From Ammoniphilus resinae (GTDB lineage Bacteria; Bacillota; Bacilli; Aneurinibacillales; RAOX-1), in the NCBI RefSeq assembly GCF_017873965.1, contig NZ_JAGGKT010000016.1, positions 1 to 64,000 on the forward strand: DNA of 64,000 nt, read 5' to 3'. The notes below the pieces were generated by a model, which searched no databases, was not told the origin of the DNA, and saw only the letters and a list, made by a program, of their open reading frames with translations. How positions within the stretch are numbered: the stretch's first letter is position 1; each line of letters begins with the position of its first letter. Both the position numbers and the translations under genes were made by a program. Shown here in pieces: positions 35,044-44,603 of this stretch.

Positions 35044-37074
35044 TCACCGATCATTCCTTCGATAAGGCAATCTCACCTCAACTGTTGTTCCTTTTCCGAC
35101 TTCACTTCGGAAATCAATCCATCCCCGATGCTCGCGAATAATTTTTTGGCATACTGTCAATCCAAGTCCCGTTCCTTTTTCCTTCAAACTATAGAAGGGC
35201 TGTCCCAATTTCTTAATTTTGTCCGGGGAAATTCCAATTCCTTGATCCTGAATCGTAATTAATAGATTCTGCTCGTCTTCTCGCTGAGCGGTCAAACGAA
35301 TCTCACCGTCGTGGTCCATAGCTTCAATCGCATTTTTCACAAGGTTGATAAAGACCTGTTTAATTTGATTTTCCACACAGGTGATCAGCGGAAGGTTTGG
35401 CTCGCTCTCTACAATCAGCTCGATCTTATTAAGTAAAGCTTGCGGATAGAGAAGGGTCGATACCTGCTCAAGCAGTATCCATATCTGAATTTCTTTAATT
35501 TCAGAGATTTGCGGTTTAGCTAGACAGAGAAATTCATTGGTGATTCCTTCCATCCGTTCTAACTCGCCGTACATCACATCGATATAGTAAGGATGATCTT
35601 CTTCCGTTTTCATCATTTGCATAAAGCCCTTTAGGGTTGTTAAAGGATTGCGGATTTCATGGGCAATCCCTGCAGCCAGTTCCCCTACAACAGATAGCTT
35701 TTCCGAGTTGCGCAGCAGATTCTCCGTTTCTTTCCGCTCGGTCACATCCCGGCTAATGACTACAAATTTTTCTACCTCACCAGAGCCTGTGAGGATCGGC
35801 ACATAGTTGGATTCCAACCAAACGTAGTGTCCGTCTTTGTGTAAAAAACGGTATTCGAGGGTTGATGAACCTTTTTTTGCAAGGGATTCCCGCCATAGCT
35901 GAACAACTCTTGGTGTATCCTCGTGATGGATAAATGGCACTACATTTTTTCCAAGGAATTCCTCTGGGGTAAGCCCTAGAATTGGCAAATGGGAAGGGGA
36001 AACATACAGGGTATCGCCGTTAACGCTTAACATCGCAATCAGATCGGATGAATGCTCAGCAATAAGGCGATACTGCGCCTCACTTCTGCGCAGTTTCTCT
36101 TCCATTAGCTTCTTCTCCGTGATATCCCGGTAAACAACCGAATAGCCAATCAGTTGATTAGAACGATCATAGATCGTTGCAGCAGAAGCAAAAACCGTAC
36201 AGATCGAACCATCTTTTTTAACCCGATCCGCTTCGTAGTGGATGACTGGCCTTCCTTGTGTGGTCAGATTGTGAAGGGCAGAGGAGAATTGTTGATCATC
36301 GCTGGGAATAACAGGGACTGGTTTCCTAAAAATTTCCTCTGCCTTCCACCCAAATAGGCGCTCAAAAGCAGGGTTTACTTTTACAATCATCGTTTCTTTA
36401 TCTAAGAGAATAATGGGATCTGCGTTGTGGGTGATATAGGATTCCAGTTGCTCAGTGGCCTCACGCCAATGCTGAACTGTTTCTTCTAACTGTTTTTGTG
36501 ATTGATGAAGTTTAAGGGTAGTAGCTTGGGCGTTTCGAAGCGATTCAGCAAGGTGATAGACGAGAACTCCTCCGAGCAAGAAGGCAACATCATACCCCAC
36601 CCAAAAAGTCCATTCCGTTCGACCAGAAGTGTGTGAAAGAATGAGAGGGACCATGATCATCGTGCTGAGGTTCATCGCTATCCACTGATTTTTTTTGGAA
36701 TGTATGATAGAGGAAATAAGCAGAGAAACCACGATGACAAGAAGGATGATGGCAATCGCTTCCGGAAAGGTGGTCATCTGACTTGACCAAAATAATCGGA
36801 CAATTATCAACACGACTCCAGAAGACACCACCGAAACCCAACCGCCGTATAAGGCAGCTAGCAGCATTGGAAGGTGGCGCAGGTCAACTACCCCCAAATC
36901 AAATTCAAAGCGGAACAACATCAATACAGCACTCGCGGCACCATAACTAACCCCTAAAAATATTCGCTTTTTAACGGTGGTGTTTTTGTCGATCGGTTCT
37001 TTACAAATAAAGTAATGGATAACAAATAAAAAGGATAGGAGAATGGAAATATTCACACATAAATCTTTCAACAT
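35044..37074 (-). CDS. Sporulation-type PAS histidine kinase with 5TM sensor
   Basis: 676 aa. The N terminus (about 1-190) is a 5TM-5TMR (LYT-type) membrane sensor with RFEFDLGVVDLRHLPMLLA-like sequence. Two PAS domains follow (about 215-335 and 340-455), then HisKA with phospho-acceptor His472 (GIAHEIRNPL) and a HATPase_c domain (NAIEAM, DQGIGIS, GTGLGL). This layout is typical of orphan Bacillales kinases feeding the Spo0A phosphorelay (KinB/KinD/KinE group). No response regulator is adjacent, consistent with an orphan. The ATG follows AGAGGG. Confidence 0.88.
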   Translation of the reverse strand: MLKDLCVNISILLSFLFVIHYFICKEPIDKNTTVKKRIFLGVSYGAASAVLMLFRFEFDLGVVDLRHLPMLLAALYGGWVSVVSSGVVLIIVRLFWSSQMTTFPEAIAIILLVIVVSLLISSIIHSKKNQWIAMNLSTMIMVPLILSHTSGRTEWTFWVGYDVAFLLGGVLVYHLAESLRNAQATTLKLHQSQKQLEETVQHWREATEQLESYITHNADPIILLDKETMIVKVNPAFERLFGWKAEEIFRKPVPVIPSDDQQFSSALHNLTTQGRPVIHYEADRVKKDGSICTVFASAATIYDRSNQLIGYSVVYRDITEKKLMEEKLRRSEAQYRLIAEHSSDLIAMLSVNGDTLYVSPSHLPILGLTPEEFLGKNVVPFIHHEDTPRVVQLWRESLAKKGSSTLEYRFLHKDGHYVWLESNYVPILTGSGEVEKFVVISRDVTERKETENLLRNSEKLSVVGELAAGIAHEIRNPLTTLKGFMQMMKTEEDHPYYIDVMYGELERMEGITNEFLCLAKPQISEIKEIQIWILLEQVSTLLYPQALLNKIELIVESEPNLPLITCVENQIKQVFINLVKNAIEAMDHDGEIRLTAQREDEQNLLITIQDQGIGISPDKIKKLGQPFYSLKEKGTGLGLTVCQKIIREHRGWIDFRSEVGKGTTVEVRLPYRRNDR

Positions 37075-37285
37075 AATGTATTCCCTCTACATTCAAAATT
37101 TTGGCTATATATTACAATTGTAAAATTTTATTTGCTATACGTCACTAGTTATTTTCACATCAAAATAAAAAATTATGGAAAGAGGGGGAGTTTTGTCGAA
37201 GATCCATTGTGGGTGGGGAGTTCAATTTAATTCAAGGCGGGTATATACTAGGAAGTAATAAATAACAGATAAAGGCTGGTTGGAG

Positions 37286-38605
37286 ATGGAGAAAAATTCA
37301 ATAGAAAAATTTGGGCTGGAACCTGTCCCTGAAGATCAGAAGACAACCCGCTGGTATGAATTTGCAATTATCCAATTCTCTTTTTCGGCGAACGCAGGAA
37401 ACTTCTTAGTGCCAGCGCTTGCCGTACTTCAAGGCGGCCTTTCCATGGGCTGGGCGTTATTATCTACGTTGATTGGTGCGGGCATGGCTTATTTGATGGT
37501 TTCCCTAATGTCCTATTCTGGGGCACAATATGGGATCCCTGCGCAATTTGCGATGAGAGCGATGCTCGGGGTAAAAGGTGCCCGGTATGTCTCATCACCA
37601 GCCCGATGTATGACGTCACTATATTGGTTTTCTGTGCAAATTGTCGGGGGTACCCTGATGATCCAGGCGCTTTCTGAACAGATGTGGAAAGTGGAACTGC
37701 CCTTTTTACCTGTTAGTCTTACCCTTGCTTTCTGTATGTCCATACTCGCGGTGGTCGGTTTTGATGCCGTTAAAAATATCACCAGATATGGCCTTCCATT
37801 GCTAACTTTAGGGTCTGTCACATTCCTTTATGTGTTTATTACATCACCTGCAGAAAACTTTATGTTCACCAACGTTTGGAATTCTCAAAGCGCAACAAAT
37901 ACATGGACAGCCAAAGTTTTCTTTGCCGGACTGGCATTTATCCAGTATATACCCGGGTCAGCCAGCTCCGCCGATTTAGCTCGATATGCCAAATCAGCAA
38001 AAGAAGCCCATTGGGGACTCCTGCTTGGTAATGCCTTGGGCTTTTTGGTAACGGCTATAATTGCCACTTACGCGGCAGCCGCTTCCGGGGATTGGAATCC
38101 TTATGTGGCTGTTTATCAAGCAACATCCTCCATTCCGGCATTGTTAATCATCTTTTCCTCCGGAATGCTGGCTATGGTTATTATCAACATGTTTAACGCA
38201 TATTCAGGCGGATTTAGTTTGTTGAATTCTTTTCCCGGCCTGGGAAGAATCCGCAGCACCCTTTATTTTTGCATCGTGGCCACCGTACTTGGGTGTTTTC
38301 CAACGATTGTTGAAGAGGCCAAGGAGTATATCTCTGTTCTTGGGTACTTGATTGCACCCGTAATTGGCGTAGTTGGCGCAGATTTTCTAGTGATAAAGAA
38401 AAGAAAGATCGACCTCAGCGTATTGACCGGATCGTATACCTATAATCAGCGGGGCATTACCATGATATTTATAGGAACATTTCTGGCATTTGTGCTCCCG
38501 GCATCATGGATCCCTGGTGTTATCGCCTTTTTTGTCTCGGGTGTCGGGTATTGTGTGTGGACTATCGCCGTTTCTAGGCCAAAGCCTTCAGTGATCGAAG
38601 GGTGA
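37286..38605 (+). CDS. NCS1 family purine/cytosine permease
   Basis: 439 aa from the ATG at 37286; a TTG two codons upstream is nearer to the weak AAAGG site. About 12 membrane helices are predicted. The N-terminal PVPEDQKTTRWYEFAIIQFS and FSANAGNFLVPAL correspond to the conserved NCS1 first helix. NCS1 carriers import nucleobases, allantoin or hydantoins with H+ or Na+. An adenine deaminase gene is present 15 kb away, but no purine gene is adjacent. Two tandem repeat arrays follow downstream. Confidence 0.85.
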   Translation: MEKNSIEKFGLEPVPEDQKTTRWYEFAIIQFSFSANAGNFLVPALAVLQGGLSMGWALLSTLIGAGMAYLMVSLMSYSGAQYGIPAQFAMRAMLGVKGARYVSSPARCMTSLYWFSVQIVGGTLMIQALSEQMWKVELPFLPVSLTLAFCMSILAVVGFDAVKNITRYGLPLLTLGSVTFLYVFITSPAENFMFTNVWNSQSATNTWTAKVFFAGLAFIQYIPGSASSADLARYAKSAKEAHWGLLLGNALGFLVTAIIATYAAAASGDWNPYVAVYQATSSIPALLIIFSSGMLAMVIINMFNAYSGGFSLLNSFPGLGRIRSTLYFCIVATVLGCFPTIVEEAKEYISVLGYLIAPVIGVVGADFLVIKKRKIDLSVLTGSYTYNQRGITMIFIGTFLAFVLPASWIPGVIAFFVSGVGYCVWTIAVSRPKPSVIEG

Positions 38606-38615
38606 GGGAGAATAT

Positions 38616-38650
38616 GGGGGGCGGCCCCCCAACCCTCGGCCGGCCGTTTT
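38616..38650 (+). terminator. GC-rich hairpins after the permease
   Basis: GGGGGGCGGCCCCCC (38616-38630) is followed by the palindrome CGGCCGGCCG (38637-38646) and TTTT. Confidence 0.65.
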
Positions 38651-38754
38651 CTCCGGGTTGTGTGGAAGGAACATGTGAAAGAGAGAAGAGTTTTGTTGGA
38701 GAGGTATGGTAGATTAGTGAGAACAATAAGCTAGTTTACTAATATCGAAATCCA

Positions 38755-39290
38755 AGGCTATTCCTGACTCGATTAGGTAGAAAACCTGGTTAGTTGTCGG
38801 GCAACGAGGCTATATCTGACACGATTAGGTAGAAAACCTGGTTAGTTGTCAGGAAAGGAGGCTATATCTGACTCGATTAGGTAGAAAACCTAGTTAGTTG
38901 TCAGGCAACGAGGCTATTCCTGACACGATTAGGTAGAAAACCTAGTTAGTTGTCAGGCAACGAGGCTATATCTGACACGATTAGGTAGAAAACCTGGTTA
39001 GTTGTCAGGCAACGAGGCTATATCTGACACGATTAGGTAGAAAACCTGGTTAGTTGTCAGACAACGAGGCTATTTCTGACACGATTTGGTAGAAAACCTA
39101 GTTAGTTGTCAGGCAACGAGGTTATTTCTGACACGATTAGGTAGAAAACCTAGTTAGTTGTCAGGCAACGAGGTTATTTCAGACACGATTAAGTAGAAAG
39201 CCTAGTTAGTTGTCAGGCAACGAGGTTATTTCTGACACGATTAGGTAGAAAACTTAGTTAGTTGTCAGGCAACGAGGCTATTTCTGAACA
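38755..39290. repeat. Tandem array 2: 52-bp period, ten units
   Basis: GATTAGGTAG or a near match recurs at 38771 and then every 52 bp up to 39239 (ten copies). Each 45-nt core runs from CCTxGTTAGT to ACGATTAGG and folds through TTGTCAG/CTGACA plus outer CCT/AGG pairs. The 7-nt linker is TAGAAAA. In the other phase, AGGT/ACCT and CTGACA/TGTCAG form a hairpin around the linker. Confidence 0.95.
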
Positions 39291-39318
39291 GGCTTTTATT
39301 AAGTTCTCAAAAGGGAAT

Positions 39319-39783
39319 GGAATCGGACTGACCCCCAAGGCTCCCGCCCGGCAGAGTCCGAATCAACCCCGGATTCGGACTGAACTCCTAGACTCCTGCC
39401 CAGCAGAGTCCGAATCAACCCCGGATTCGGACTGAAACCCAAGGCTCCCGCCCGGCAGAGTCCGAATCAACCCCGGATTCGGACTGAAACCCAAGGCTCC
39501 CGCCCGGCAGAGTCCGAATCAGCCTCGGATTCGGACTGAAACCCAAGGCTCCCGCCCGGCAGAGTCCGAATCAACCCCGGATTCGGACTGACCCCCAAGA
39601 CTTCCGCCCAGCAGAGTCCGAATCAACCACGAATTCGGACTGACCCCCAAGACTTCTGCCCGGCAGAGTCCGAATCGACCCGGGATTCGGACTGAACCCC
39701 AAGACTTCCGCCCGGCAGAGTCCGAATTAGCTCCGGATTCGGACTGAACCCCAAGACTTCTGCCCGGCAGAGTCCGAATCAAA
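39319..39783. repeat. Tandem array 3: 52-bp period, nine units
   Basis: CGGACTGA recurs at 39324 and then every 52 bp up to 39740. Each unit has perfect 10-bp arms (GATTCGGACT and AGTCCGAATC) around exactly 25 nt, joined by a 7-nt linker such as AACCCCG. The array runs to within 3 bp of the stop of the Dabb gene and starts 29 bp after array 2, with unrelated sequence. Confidence 0.95.
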
Positions 39784-39785
39784 TC

Positions 39786-40079
39786 CTAGTGCTCAAAATC
39801 CACAACAATAATGTCAACTAATCCAATTTCTCTTAGGAAAGCAACTACTTCCTGGTGCTTCGGATGTGGGCCGTACGCTTCCAAAGAAGCCTTGTCCTCA
39901 AAGCGAACAGACAAGCCCACTTCGAACCCTTGGCTTCTCTCACAGAAATTATGGCCAGCCTGCAGATCAACGATTCCGCTGATTTGTCCTTGAAGCCCTT
40001 TTAACCGCTGGATGGCTTCGTTCTTTTGCTCACCCGTTGTACTAGTTCCAAACTTTAGAATAACTAAATGCTCAACCAT
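39786..40079 (-). CDS. Dabb (stress-responsive alpha-beta barrel) family protein
   Basis: 97 aa from the ATG at 40079 behind AAGGAGGAATTTTC. The Dabb pattern is clear: MVEHLVILKF at the start, GIVDLQAGHNFCERSQGFEVGL in the middle (seen as GIVDLQAGHNF and FEVGLSVRFED) and a YGPHPKHQEVV segment. Dabb proteins form dimeric ferredoxin-like barrels, and their roles in bacteria are mostly unknown. Array 3 ends just beyond its stop codon. Confidence 0.85.
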   Translation of the reverse strand: MVEHLVILKFGTSTTGEQKNEAIQRLKGLQGQISGIVDLQAGHNFCERSQGFEVGLSVRFEDKASLEAYGPHPKHQEVVAFLREIGLVDIIVVDFEH

Positions 40080-40201
40080 GAAAATTCCTCCTTTATTTAT
40101 CACTCATCTCCTATCTTATATCAGAATGAAATTGTAAACTACCCAGGTGCTAAACTTTCCTTTGCGGGAGATACTAGTAAGCGGAAAGGAGGGATGAACA
40201 A

Positions 40202-40327
40202 ACGGCGAAGAAGCAAAAGGGAGTAGGTAACCTTGAGCAGACAGTTGAAGCAGATGATTTGACCTCAACAATGGTCGACACGGAGATTGGTCCACGAAAC
40301 AAGAAGAAAAATAAGAAAATGAAATAA
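40202..40327 (+). CDS. Possible 41-aa basic protein with ACG start
   Basis: A frame from 40202 encodes 41 residues, beginning (ACG)AKKQKGVGN and ending in PRNKKKNKKMK. A strong AAAGGAGGG (40185-40193) precedes the ACG by 8 nt, but no ATG, GTG or TTG lies in frame after the upstream stop at 40178. The hydrophilic, Lys-rich composition with an acidic middle resembles small spore-associated proteins. It may use a rare ACG start, may have lost its start by a T-to-C change, or may not be translated. The competing ATG at 40194 gives only 10 codons. Confidence 0.4.
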   Translation, partial: TAKKQKGVGNLEQTVEADDLTSTMVDTEIGPRNKKKNKKMK

Positions 40328-40472
40328 ATGAATAGTTGAAAATGGAGGCTGCCTCAATGGTGGCCTTTTTCTATTCATCGAATTCTCACAACAAAACATA
40401 CTATCACTTCAGAAAATATAGTAAAATAAAACAAGAAACAACAGAAAACTACAAAGAGTGGGAGTGTTAAAC

Positions 40473-41570
40473 ATGTTTGTCTCGAAAGCGTTTCCTTCAA
40501 ATTATTTACAGCAGCCTGGAGTTCTGAAGGATGCAGCGAATTGGTTCAAGAAATTCGGTCATAAGCCTTTCATTATAAGCGGTCCAACGGCCTGGAGTAA
40601 GGTGGAAGAAGCTTTGGTGCCGAGCTTAAAACAAGGGGAAATGGACTATCAACTTGAACTATTTGCGGGTCATTGCTCGTATGAGGAAATGGAGAGATTG
40701 CTAGAATTAAGAGACTCCTCGACTGATTTTGTCGTGGGAATTGGGGGCGGTCAAGCCCTGGATATCTCAAAAATTGTGGCGAACCGACTAGAATTGCCGA
40801 TCATCACGCTTCCGACGCTTGCCTCCACTTGCGCAGCGACTAGCCCTCAATCGATTATGTATACGCCTGAGCATGTCTTTGTGAAAATAGAGAAGTTTGA
40901 TTTTTGTCCAATACTAACTCTCGTAGATACAGAAGTGATTCAAAATGCTCCGCTATCGTATCTCGTATCTGGAATCGGTGATACCTTGGTAAAGTGGTAT
41001 GAAGCCTATCCGATCAATGAGGGGAAGGAACAGAATGCGAGAACGAAAGCAGGGCTGAAAATTGCCGAATTAGCCAAAGAACAATTGCTGGAGTACAGTG
41101 TGAAAGCGATTGATGAATGTAAATCAGGTGATTCCAACGCCGAAGCATTAAGTCAAGTCATCGATACAAACATTTTATTGGGTGGACTTGTTGGTGGACT
41201 GGGAAGCCATACTTGCCAAACTTCTGGGGCACACTCGATCAATTACGGGATGACCAATATTCCCCAAACGAGTCACGCATTACATGGAGATGTGGTTGCC
41301 TTTGGCTTGCTTGTTCAGCTTATGCTTGAGGACAAACCTTCGGAAATGGAAGAGTTAATGTCCTTCTATCAAAATATTGGACTTCCCATTTGTTTGACAG
41401 ATCTAGCAGAGGACCCTATCAGCGAAGAAGACTTGGCCCTTGTTGCTCGTAAGTCTTGTGAACCGGCGAGATCGATCCATCATCTACAGTTTCCTGTAAC
41501 AGCCGAAAATATTTTAAAATCTATTAAAAAGGTAGACGAAGTAGGCAGCCGGAAAAGAGCATCTAAGTAG
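40473..41570 (+). CDS. Iron-containing alcohol dehydrogenase family (glycerol dehydrogenase-like)
   Basis: 365 aa from the ATG at 40473, 6 nt after GGGAGTG. The NAD-binding GIGGGQALDISK is present, and the metal-binding region includes SGIGDTLVKW, SGAHSINYG and HALHGDVVAFG. It is closest in pattern to GldA-type enzymes that oxidise glycerol or related polyols, but the exact substrate is open. It is 30 nt upstream of a CapA-like gene and may be cotranscribed. The glpK gene is elsewhere in the window. Confidence 0.85.
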   Translation: MFVSKAFPSNYLQQPGVLKDAANWFKKFGHKPFIISGPTAWSKVEEALVPSLKQGEMDYQLELFAGHCSYEEMERLLELRDSSTDFVVGIGGGQALDISKIVANRLELPIITLPTLASTCAATSPQSIMYTPEHVFVKIEKFDFCPILTLVDTEVIQNAPLSYLVSGIGDTLVKWYEAYPINEGKEQNARTKAGLKIAELAKEQLLEYSVKAIDECKSGDSNAEALSQVIDTNILLGGLVGGLGSHTCQTSGAHSINYGMTNIPQTSHALHGDVVAFGLLVQLMLEDKPSEMEELMSFYQNIGLPICLTDLAEDPISEEDLALVARKSCEPARSIHHLQFPVTAENILKSIKKVDEVGSRKRASK

Positions 41571-41600
41571 AGAAAATGAGACTCAAAAGGATGTGAAAAA

Positions 41601-42788
41601 TTGAAAACCAAAATTGTCATTCCCATTTTTCTGCTCATCGCCATGATTGCTGTGTTTTGGGTTGTCAGGTATTCACAAGAGCAGTTTGCGGTTGCCGAGG
41701 CCGTAAGTACTGCAACAGGACAACAAGTGCCAGAGGAGGTTCAAGATGTCACTCCAACTGAACCTGCGGAAGTTCTTGCCCCACCAGAAATCAGAGCTCA
41801 GGTCTACTCTGTTAAATTGGCAGCGATTGGGGATATCTTGGTGAGCGGTTCAGTCTATCGGGATGCACACAAAAAGAATGGCTATGATTTCACCACGATG
41901 TTTGAAGAGGTAAAGCCCATTTTATCAGCAGCAGATCTCGCCATAGCCAATCAAGAAACCATGCTGGGGGGCACGGAACTGGGGCTTTCTGAATACCCGC
42001 GTTTCAATAGTCCGAAAGAAATGGGAACAGCCCTGCAAGAAGCAGGGATTGATGTAATGACCTTGGCGAATAATCACACTTTGGATCGGGGAGAGAAAGC
42101 AATTCTGAATACCCTTGATCACCTCGATAAACTGGGGATTACATCTCTCGGAGCCAACCGATCAGCGGAAGATCAAGCACGGATTCGAACCGTTGAAAAA
42201 AACGGAGTCACTTTTTCGTTTCTCGCCTATACTTACGGAACCAACGGGATTCCCTTGCCTAAAGACAAACCTTATCTTGTCAATTTGATCGATAAAGAGA
42301 AGATGAAAAAAGATATCGAGAAGGCGAAGGATCTTTCTGATGTGATTGTGGTTAGTCTGCATTTTGGTAATGAATATGAAAGAATGCCAAATGATACCCA
42401 AAAAGATCTGGCACAATTTTTGGCTGATCAAGGGGTGCAGATTGTGATTGGACATCATCCACATGTCCTGCAGCCCGTGAGTTGGTTGACAGGTGCAAAG
42501 GGGAATCAAACTTTTGTGGCTTGGTCGCTGGGGAACTTCATTTCTGGACAAGATGGGAAATACAAAGAAATCGGAGGCATTGTAGGAATCGATGTGGTAA
42601 AAAAAGTGAAAGGGGATCTGATGACAATCGAGTTAAAGGAGCCGACTTTTTTGCCGACATTTTGTTCGAAAAAGAACTATCGAAACTACAAAATCAAGCT
42701 GCTTGAACAGATCAATCCACAAACATATGAAGAAATTAAAACGCATATGAACCAATGGGTTCCTGAGTTAAAGTTTGTTGCACCCTAG
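41601..42788 (+). CDS. CapA family metallophosphatase-like protein
   Basis: 395 aa, starting with TTG at 41601 behind AAAAGGATG. One N-terminal transmembrane helix (about 5-23) and a Pro/Glu linker precede a PGA_cap domain. Metallophosphatase-like residues are visible: IGDILVSG, ANQET, LANNHTLD, SLHFGNE and IGHHPHVLQ. CapA-type proteins take part in poly-gamma-glutamate export or anchoring. No capB or capC is adjacent, so a different envelope role is possible. Confidence 0.87.
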   Translation: MKTKIVIPIFLLIAMIAVFWVVRYSQEQFAVAEAVSTATGQQVPEEVQDVTPTEPAEVLAPPEIRAQVYSVKLAAIGDILVSGSVYRDAHKKNGYDFTTMFEEVKPILSAADLAIANQETMLGGTELGLSEYPRFNSPKEMGTALQEAGIDVMTLANNHTLDRGEKAILNTLDHLDKLGITSLGANRSAEDQARIRTVEKNGVTFSFLAYTYGTNGIPLPKDKPYLVNLIDKEKMKKDIEKAKDLSDVIVVSLHFGNEYERMPNDTQKDLAQFLADQGVQIVIGHHPHVLQPVSWLTGAKGNQTFVAWSLGNFISGQDGKYKEIGGIVGIDVVKKVKGDLMTIELKEPTFLPTFCSKKNYRNYKIKLLEQINPQTYEEIKTHMNQWVPELKFVAP

Positions 42789-42802
42789 CGAGCACACTAC
42801 CA

Positions 42803-42825
42803 TCCCTCCTTCCATGAAGGAGGGA
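42803..42825. terminator. Terminator between convergent genes
   Basis: TCCCTCCTTC and GAAGGAGGGA form a perfect 10-bp stem around CAT; the T-rich tail is short. Confidence 0.75.
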
Positions 42826-42826
42826 T

Positions 42827-43915
42827 TTATAATATCGCATCACATTCCACGATCATCACAGATAGCTCTTTGGATAGATCAATTTCCTTAAGTGACTTCA
42901 AGTCTTCCCCCGATTCTCCTTTGAAAATTCGGATGATCGGTCGATCGATACAGTGTTGATTATAGGCAACGACAACACCAGTCTCTCCCGTACTGAGCTT
43001 CACCGTGACGCCAATCGGATAGATGGCAATTTTTTTGCGAAAAAGCTCGACTATACCCTGTTCAAAGTGGAGGTTTGTTTCAGAAAATATCAGTTCCATC
43101 GCCTCGTGAGGAAGCATAGCCCTGCGATAGACACGATGTGTAGTTAATGCATCAAATACATCTCCAACCGCCATTATCCGCGCATAAGGATGGATTTCTT
43201 CACCCTTAAGTCCTCGAGGATAACCCGTACCATCCCACTTTTCATGGTGTTGAAAGGCACAATGGGCCGCAAGTAGGGGAATATCCCATTCTTTTCTTAA
43301 TAGCTCGAAGCCAATATTAGTATGTTCCTTGATCTGGGCGAACTCTTCGTTTGTAAGCCTTCCAGGTTTATGTAGAATCTCTTCAGGTAGCAGTAGCTTC
43401 CCGATATCATGCAGAAGACAACCAACTGCGATTTCATAAATTTTCTCCGAAGGGAGGCCTTTTTCAACGGCAAGTGCGCTGGTGTAAATCATCACGTTGA
43501 AGGAGTGAGAAAAAAGATAATTGTCCTTCACGTGAATATGGGTAAGCAGATCAACGACCCGTTTGTTGGATTGAAGCAGAGAAATAATATTTTGAATGGA
43601 TTTCTGGAAATCTGAAATTCTGATGAGATCGCTTAGTTTGCGCTTTCCCTTCACCTCATGGATGTTTTTGAATAGGGTTTGGATCATTTGGATGGTCCGA
43701 GTGCGCAGTTCAAAAGGAATGGTTTCGTCAATGACAATATCATCCGTCAGAGGATCCAGGATATAAAGATGTGTAACACCTTGTTCATTTAGGCGGTTGA
43801 TAAAACGATCGGTGAGCTCCATTCCATTAGAAATTAGCATTTTGCCATTTTCATGGTATACAGCCTTTCCGAGGATCATTCCTGATCTGCAGTTGTAAAT
43901 GGATACAAGTCGCAT
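42827..43915 (-). CDS. HD-GYP domain phosphohydrolase
   Basis: 362 aa from the ATG at 43915 behind AAAGGACTG. An N-terminal region of about 130 residues (YNCRSGMILGKAVYHENG, a pattern common in Firmicute HD-GYP proteins) precedes the HD-GYP domain. HDIGKLLLP, HTNIGFELL, HHEKWDGTGYPRGL and AVGDVFDALTTHRVYR are all conserved, so it should hydrolyse c-di-GMP. An extended -10 (TGG then TATAAT) lies just upstream on the minus strand. Together with the EAL protein, it is the second predicted phosphodiesterase in the window. Confidence 0.9.
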   Translation of the reverse strand: MRLVSIYNCRSGMILGKAVYHENGKMLISNGMELTDRFINRLNEQGVTHLYILDPLTDDIVIDETIPFELRTRTIQMIQTLFKNIHEVKGKRKLSDLIRISDFQKSIQNIISLLQSNKRVVDLLTHIHVKDNYLFSHSFNVMIYTSALAVEKGLPSEKIYEIAVGCLLHDIGKLLLPEEILHKPGRLTNEEFAQIKEHTNIGFELLRKEWDIPLLAAHCAFQHHEKWDGTGYPRGLKGEEIHPYARIMAVGDVFDALTTHRVYRRAMLPHEAMELIFSETNLHFEQGIVELFRKKIAIYPIGVTVKLSTGETGVVVAYNQHCIDRPIIRIFKGESGEDLKSLKEIDLSKELSVMIVECDAIL

Positions 43916-44035
43916 TTTAGCAGTCCTTTTACTCAAGATTGTTGTTCCTATTATACCAACTTGTTGGACTTGAGACCACAAGATTTGTCGAAGAATAGGG
44001 AATTTTGGTGAATTACCCCATTAAAACTATCATAA

Positions 44036-44064
44036 TTGTTTAATTACTAATATTATTGTAAAAT
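44036..44064 (+). promoter_or_regulatory. Promoter of the thioesterase gene
   Basis: TTGTTT (44036-44041), a 17-bp spacer and TAAAAT (44059-44064), 65 bp upstream of the start codon. Confidence 0.6.
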
Positions 44065-44129
44065 ATTAGGTAGGTTAATAGATGCTAGAAAATCAGATGA
44101 GAACAGAATAAAAAAAGGAGTGTTCAAAC

Positions 44130-44543
44130 ATGACCGAACAGAAAATACATCCTAGGGTGGAGAGATTGGCAACAGGTGAGGTGTGGAAGCTTTTTGGAAT
44201 AGAAGTAATTTATGCAGAGGATCAACAAGCAGAATTGCATCTACCTGTAACGGAAAAGTTTAAGCAAGTATATGGGGTTCTTCATGGTGGAGTCATTGCC
44301 ACTGTCATTGATATGGCGATGGGAGCAGCTTTCTCTACCACGCTGAAACCGGAAGAATACGGATCAACCCTTGACTTGAATATTCGCTATTTAAAACCAA
44401 TGACAGGGGAAACCTTGATTGTGAAATCCAATATAATTAGAAGGGGAAGAAGGATTGTCGTCCTATCTGCAGAGGCCTTAAATGAAAAAGGGGACCATAT
44501 TGCCTCAGCAACGGGACAATTTATGGTTTTAGAAAGATCATAG
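44130..44543 (+). CDS. PaaI family thioesterase (hotdog fold)
   Basis: 137 aa, the family length. The PaaI/YbgC-like hotdog motif YGVLHGGVIATVIDMAMG is seen (HGG with the acidic residue D in the central helix), as is LNIRYLKPM. It hydrolyses acyl-CoA thioesters, perhaps aromatic or medium-chain ones. The ATG follows AAAGGAGTG. It is monocistronic, with a clear promoter and terminator. Confidence 0.9.
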   Translation: MTEQKIHPRVERLATGEVWKLFGIEVIYAEDQQAELHLPVTEKFKQVYGVLHGGVIATVIDMAMGAAFSTTLKPEEYGSTLDLNIRYLKPMTGETLIVKSNIIRRGRRIVVLSAEALNEKGDHIASATGQFMVLERS

Positions 44544-44603
44544 GTTTTGTCAGTATTTACAAAATGGTATCATTTCTCGGGAAATACTGTCGGTTTTAGG
44601 GGA

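Noticed and set aside
39519-39782. Open reading frame of about 87 aa on the minus strand with repeated GLC- and SES-like peptides
   Set aside because: It is the translation of the 52-bp array 3. The period is not a multiple of three, so the frame changes between units, and there is no ribosome binding site.
38755-39783. CRISPR array
   Set aside because: Spacing is regular, but the spacers are not unique: the whole 52-bp unit is repeated, units are internally palindromic and no cas gene is present.
40194-40226. 10-codon frame starting with ATG right after AGGAGGG
   Set aside because: Too close to the ribosome binding site and too short; the overlapping 41-codon frame is more protein-like.
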